Shown here in pieces: positions 61,241-64,000 of a DNA stretch of 64,000 nucleotides. The stretch covers positions 23,397 to 87,396 of the forward strand of contig NZ_AZDT01000055.1 in assembly GCF_001434785.1 (NCBI RefSeq). Direction: 5' to 3'. Position numbers and translations under genes: made by a program. The DNA is from Levilactobacillus namurensis DSM 19117. Lineage in GTDB: Bacteria; Bacillota; Bacilli; Lactobacillales; Lactobacillaceae. The notes below the pieces were generated by a model. That model saw only the letters and a list, made by a program, of their open reading frames with translations, had not been told where the DNA came from and did not search any database. Numbering within the stretch: the first letter of the stretch is position 1; each line of letters opens with the position of its first letter.

Positions 61241-62218
61241 ATGGATCGACAACTTTGGCGGCAATTCCCGCAGGTTGAGCCAGAACTCAACGCGTTACAG
61301 CCCTATCTGCTGGATGCGGTAAACCTGACCAACCGACCTATTCACAATAAAATAGTAGCCTTAATGGCCTCCGGCGGCAAGTTCTTACGTCCCGGGTACT
61401 TTTACTTATTTGCGGCCTTTGGTCAACCGACCTCCCCGGCGGCCTTACGCGCGGGGGCGGCGGCCCTGGAGATCTTGCACGTGGGGACCTTGATTCACGA
61501 TGACGTGATCGACCAGTCCCCCACCCGCCGCGGGGTGCGGACGATTCAGATAAAATACGGGCAGAAAAACGCGATTTACGCCGGCGACTTCATGTTCACG
61601 GTCTACTTCGACCAGGTCTTGAAGTCGACCCACGACGTTGCCTTGATTCAGGCCCACATCGACGCGATGCACAAGATTTTGACCGGTGAATTGGGCCAAA
61701 TGGCCTTAAATTATCAAGAGGACGCGCCACTAGACGCCTACTTAAATGAGATTGCGGGCAAGACGGCTGAACTGTTCGCACTGGCCTGTTACCAAGGCGC
61801 GATGTTGACCCACGCCCCCCAGAGTGTTCAGGATAACGCCCGGGCCATCGGGGTGGCCATCGGGAGCGCCTACCAGATGCTAGACGACATCTTAGACTAC
61901 GCGGGCGACCCTAAGAAGACCAAGAAGCCAATTCTGGAAGACTTGCGCTCCGGGGTCTACTCACTGCCGCTGTTGCTGGCATTACCCCAGGCTAGAGCGG
62001 AGTTCCACCACTACTTAAAGAAAAAGCAGGCCATGACCGCTGAAGATATTCAAGCGGTCCAAGACCTGGTCACTCAATACCACGGCGTCGCCGCCGCACA
62101 AAAACTCGCCACCGAATGGACCAACAAGGCACTGTCCTTAATCGCCCAGTTGCCCGACGTCCCGGCCCGGGCAGATTTGGCGCGGTTGACGGGGATGTTG
62201 TTGAAGCGGGATCATTAA
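61241..62218 (+). CDS. trans-polyprenyl diphosphate synthase
   Basis: Makes the long prenyl side chain for menaquinone. 325 residues. First Asp-rich motif LIHDDVIDQSPTRRG, second YQMLDDILDYAGDPKKTKKP. Lys/Arg in KFLRPGYFYLFAAFG is the IPP site. Like HepT/IspB-type subunits it has both motifs, so it should be catalytic; a HepS-like small subunit is not seen nearby. GAGGTG lies before the ATG at 61241; the longer open frame begins at 61229. Confidence 0.92.
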   Translation: MDRQLWRQFPQVEPELNALQPYLLDAVNLTNRPIHNKIVALMASGGKFLRPGYFYLFAAFGQPTSPAALRAGAAALEILHVGTLIHDDVIDQSPTRRGVRTIQIKYGQKNAIYAGDFMFTVYFDQVLKSTHDVALIQAHIDAMHKILTGELGQMALNYQEDAPLDAYLNEIAGKTAELFALACYQGAMLTHAPQSVQDNARAIGVAIGSAYQMLDDILDYAGDPKKTKKPILEDLRSGVYSLPLLLALPQARAEFHHYLKKKQAMTAEDIQAVQDLVTQYHGVAAAQKLATEWTNKALSLIAQLPDVPARADLARLTGMLLKRDH

Positions 62219-62240
62219 ACTAAATACAACGTAACTGCCA

Positions 62241-62294
62241 AATGAGCGTCTTAGACTGGTTAATCCCATATCAGTCCAAGACGCTCATTTTATT
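62241..62294. terminator. bidirectional terminator
   Basis: AATGAGCGTCTTGGACT and AGTCTAAGACGCTCATT pair over about 17 bases with A/T-rich tails on both sides. Convergent genes lie on each side. Confidence 0.88.
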
Positions 62295-62330
62295 ATTTAC
62301 AGATGATTTTATGTACTTCAATCGCAATGC

Positions 62331-62846
62331 TTAAAAGATTTCGCTACTCCGTTGGAAGTGTTTGGCCAAGTGCTTTGTTTTGTAATCATGCTTGTTAACC
62401 TCAATCATGGCACCGCCAGCTTCTTTTAAGACTCGGACGCTTTTGCCATGGTACCGTTGATGACCGACCTTGTAGTAGGCACCATCACCGGCCGATTGGT
62501 TCCAACCTCGCAGGTCCGTCCATCCCTTAACCTTAATGGCAACGCCCCAATTTGAATGAATACGAGCTTTATCTGGATCCGCCGTGGTTTTGCGATGATG
62601 TAATATTGTCTTCTCCGTATCCCATTGACCGAACGAATAACTCCGTTCCTTGATCTTCTTCGCCGTAATCTTGGTGGTCCCGTAGTGTCCCTTACCATCA
62701 TAGTGGTACCAAGTCCCCCGAATCGACTTAGGGAAGACCTTCATCGTGCTTTTGGCTTGTGCCGTAACTGCTGGTGCGGACAGAACCCCCGTTCCGCCAA
62801 CCGTTAAGGCAACTAAAGCGACACTGATTAATTTTGCTACTTTCAT
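62331..62846 (-). CDS. secreted small protein, family with 'RGTW' motif (member 1)
   Basis: 171 residues. Signal peptide MKVAKLISVALVALTVGGTG followed by VLSAPAVTAQAKS (cleavage likely after TAQA). Mature start MKVFPKSIRGTWYHYDGKGHYGTTKI, then beta-strands and basic residues; GGAMIEVNKHDYKTKH near the end. The block P-x-S/Y-x-R/W-G-T/N-W is shared with the proteins at 63149 and 63772. Probably a lipocalin-like domain at the cell surface. AAAGGAGTG lies before the ATG. Function unknown. Confidence 0.7.
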   Translation of the reverse strand: MKVAKLISVALVALTVGGTGVLSAPAVTAQAKSTMKVFPKSIRGTWYHYDGKGHYGTTKITAKKIKERSYSFGQWDTEKTILHHRKTTADPDKARIHSNWGVAIKVKGWTDLRGWNQSAGDGAYYKVGHQRYHGKSVRVLKEAGGAMIEVNKHDYKTKHLAKHFQRSSEIF

Positions 62847-63148
62847 CCTAACACTCCTTTCTTATTTCATTATAAGCTTTTTGCACGTTATTGAATGGCT
62901 ATATACATCAATTTACAGTTAAATAATTCACGGAAAGTTATACTTTTTTCGCCTCAACCGTGAGGAACCTAATAGATAAACCGACCTTTATCGATCGACA
63001 GTTACCGTGAGACTGGGCTCTATTAACCATATTTTCTAAATTAAGCGTTTCCCAAATCATTTTAAAGTGTAATAATTAGGGTGATTAAATTCTAGGAAGC
63101 CGCGAAGGATTGGTTGTCCTCCCGACTCCCCCAAAGGAGACGTTTCAG

Positions 63149-63526
63149 ATGATCAAACAAGCCCTACTAACCGGCGTAGCGGTCCTCAGTCTGGGAACCG
63201 TCGCAATCAACGCCCAGCCGCAGCCCGTACAAGCCCAAAAGCTCCACCAAGCCATCCCCGAGAAGTACTGGGGTAACTGGAAGTACAAGCAAACTAAAGT
63301 GATGATTCACCCCCACGAAGTCAAAGGCCCCGGCTTCCACTACAAAGGCAAGTCCTTAGGTGTCCGTAAGAACAGTAAGAAGTCAATCTCAATCTTCCAG
63401 ACCTACAAGGGTAAGCAGGCCTCACCCAGCTTTGTTTTGAAGCGTACCAAGCACCATCACAAGCTAGCGTTACGGGCTAACTTCGATGGGACCGTCGAAT
63501 ACTATACGCGTAAGGGCATCTTCTAA
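63149..63526 (+). CDS. secreted small protein, family member 2
   Basis: 125 residues. Signal peptide MIKQALLTGVAVLSLGTVAI, cleavage probably after QPVQA. Mature part QKLHQAIPEKYWGNWKYKQT, VKGPGFHYKGKSLGV, then KKSISIFQTYKG. The start is ATG 63149 because AAAGGAGA lies eight bases upstream. High pI. No known domain. Confidence 0.7.
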   Translation: MIKQALLTGVAVLSLGTVAINAQPQPVQAQKLHQAIPEKYWGNWKYKQTKVMIHPHEVKGPGFHYKGKSLGVRKNSKKSISIFQTYKGKQASPSFVLKRTKHHHKLALRANFDGTVEYYTRKGIF

Positions 63527-63548
63527 GGATCAATCCCGGATCTAAACT

Positions 63549-63588
63549 AAAGCCATTATCCCCAAATCCGCGGGATAATGGCTTTAGT
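63549..63588. terminator. long hairpin after secreted protein 2
   Basis: CTAAAGCCATTATCCC pairs perfectly with GGGATAATGGCTTTAG (16 bp). T-tract is weak (TTAGTTG). A smaller hairpin GGCGGTG-TAT-CACCGCC lies at 63697-63713 in the otherwise empty stretch before the next gene. Confidence 0.75.
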
Positions 63589-63771
63589 TGTGACGATCAT
63601 GGCCTCAAACGCAATGGTTTACAGGGACCTAGCGGTAAAGAATGTCGGAAACTGGCGGTCATAAAATGTTGGTTTATGGCGGTGTATCACCGCCGAAAAT
63701 TCCCTATGACCACTTCTCTCCCCGACCAGCGTCACGTCCCAACCAAAATTTAAATTGGAGGAATTAGTAAC

Positions 63772-64000
63772 ATGTTCAAAAAGTGGTTAGTCGTTTTAAC
63801 AGCTAGTCTAAGTATCGGCGCAGTGGGTATCTGTGTTCAACCGCAACAGAGTGCCCAAGCCCAGAGTGTCTACCGCAAGGTGCCTAAAGCTTACCGTGGA
63901 ACCTGGACTCTAAGATCGCCTAAGTACGACCGTGGTGAAAAACTAGTCGTTCATGCACGTTCCGTTAAATCTTCCGTCTTTCAGTATAAAGGAAGACAAT
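63772..64000 (+). CDS. secreted small protein, family member 3 (partial)
   Basis: Runs off the right edge. Signal peptide MFKKWLVVLTASLSIGAVGI, cleavage near QSAQA. Mature start QSVYRKVPKAYRGTWTLRSP aligns with members 1 and 2 (P-x-x-Y/I-R/W-G-T/N-W), followed by KSSVFQYKGRQ, also like HYKGKS in member 2. GGAGG lies about ten bases before the ATG. Confidence 0.7.
   Translation, partial: MFKKWLVVLTASLSIGAVGICVQPQQSAQAQSVYRKVPKAYRGTWTLRSPKYDRGEKLVVHARSVKSSVFQYKGRQ

Noticed and set aside
63000-63025. Possible sixth copy of the structured element (TTACCGTGAGACTGGGCTC)
   Set aside because: Only about 15 bases resemble the left end; no partner strand or hairpins were found nearby.

Overview
The window looks like chromosome from a Gram-positive lactic acid bacterium of the Lactobacillaceae, probably a Levilactobacillus-like species with fairly high G+C. 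The evidence is strong AGGAGG-type ribosome binding sites with some GTG/TTG starts, Rho-independent terminators after most operons, teichoic-acid genes (tagD, a TagF-like enzyme), the linked sets pcrA-ligA-camS and gatCAB-dagK, RpiR-controlled gluconate genes, and many LysR-controlled oxidoreductases. I see no rRNA, intact prophage or insertion sequence, and only one tRNA.

Layout. Positions 1-13500 hold wall and envelope genes (TagF-like transferase, tagD, an AI-2E-type transporter, two GT/epimerase genes) and housekeeping genes (recX, DUF402 phosphatase, flavodoxin, YihY). Positions 13900-25760 carry a gluconate regulon: two GntP permeases, gluconokinase, an RpiR regulator and a universal stress protein. 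Interspersed are serine hydrolases, a DEAD-box helicase, tRNA-Arg(CCT) and a GH25-like protein without its acidic residues. Positions 25900-36950 are metabolic accessory genes: an amino-acid permease, a cupin/SDR/flavodoxin set behind a LysR gene, a glutamate-cysteine ligase, two aldo-keto reductases with a divergent LysR, and an MFS exporter. Positions 36960-44950 are an accessory island with four type I-E CRISPR arrays, all with the leader on the right but with no cas gene in the window. Toxin-antitoxin-like pairs, gene fragments and a segmental duplication lie between the arrays. Positions 45000-56800 are core genes (RlmD-like methyltransferase, dagK, gatCAB, camS, ligA, pcrA). Positions 56970-58230 hold an AT-rich three-gene insert, ADP-ribosyltransferase-like toxin, small antitoxin-like protein and SecB-like chaperone, which matches the gene order of CmdTAC-type phage-defence systems. 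The end of the window has a PurK-like enzyme, xpt, menA with a divergent polyprenyl synthase, and three related small secreted proteins.

Three things stand out. First, the CmdTAC-like toxin-antitoxin-chaperone locus. Second, a family of about 155-bp intergenic elements (five copies plus fragments) whose outer and inner stems change in sequence from copy to copy yet stay paired, the signature of a structured nucleic acid. Third, the cas-less but leader-bearing CRISPR arrays that have been duplicated together with the 3' end of a neighbouring housekeeping gene. For the gluconate regulon, the same 12-base operator core sits inside the 17-base -35/-10 spacer of both the gntK promoter and the promoter of the distant gntP copy, which explains how one RpiR protein could control both.
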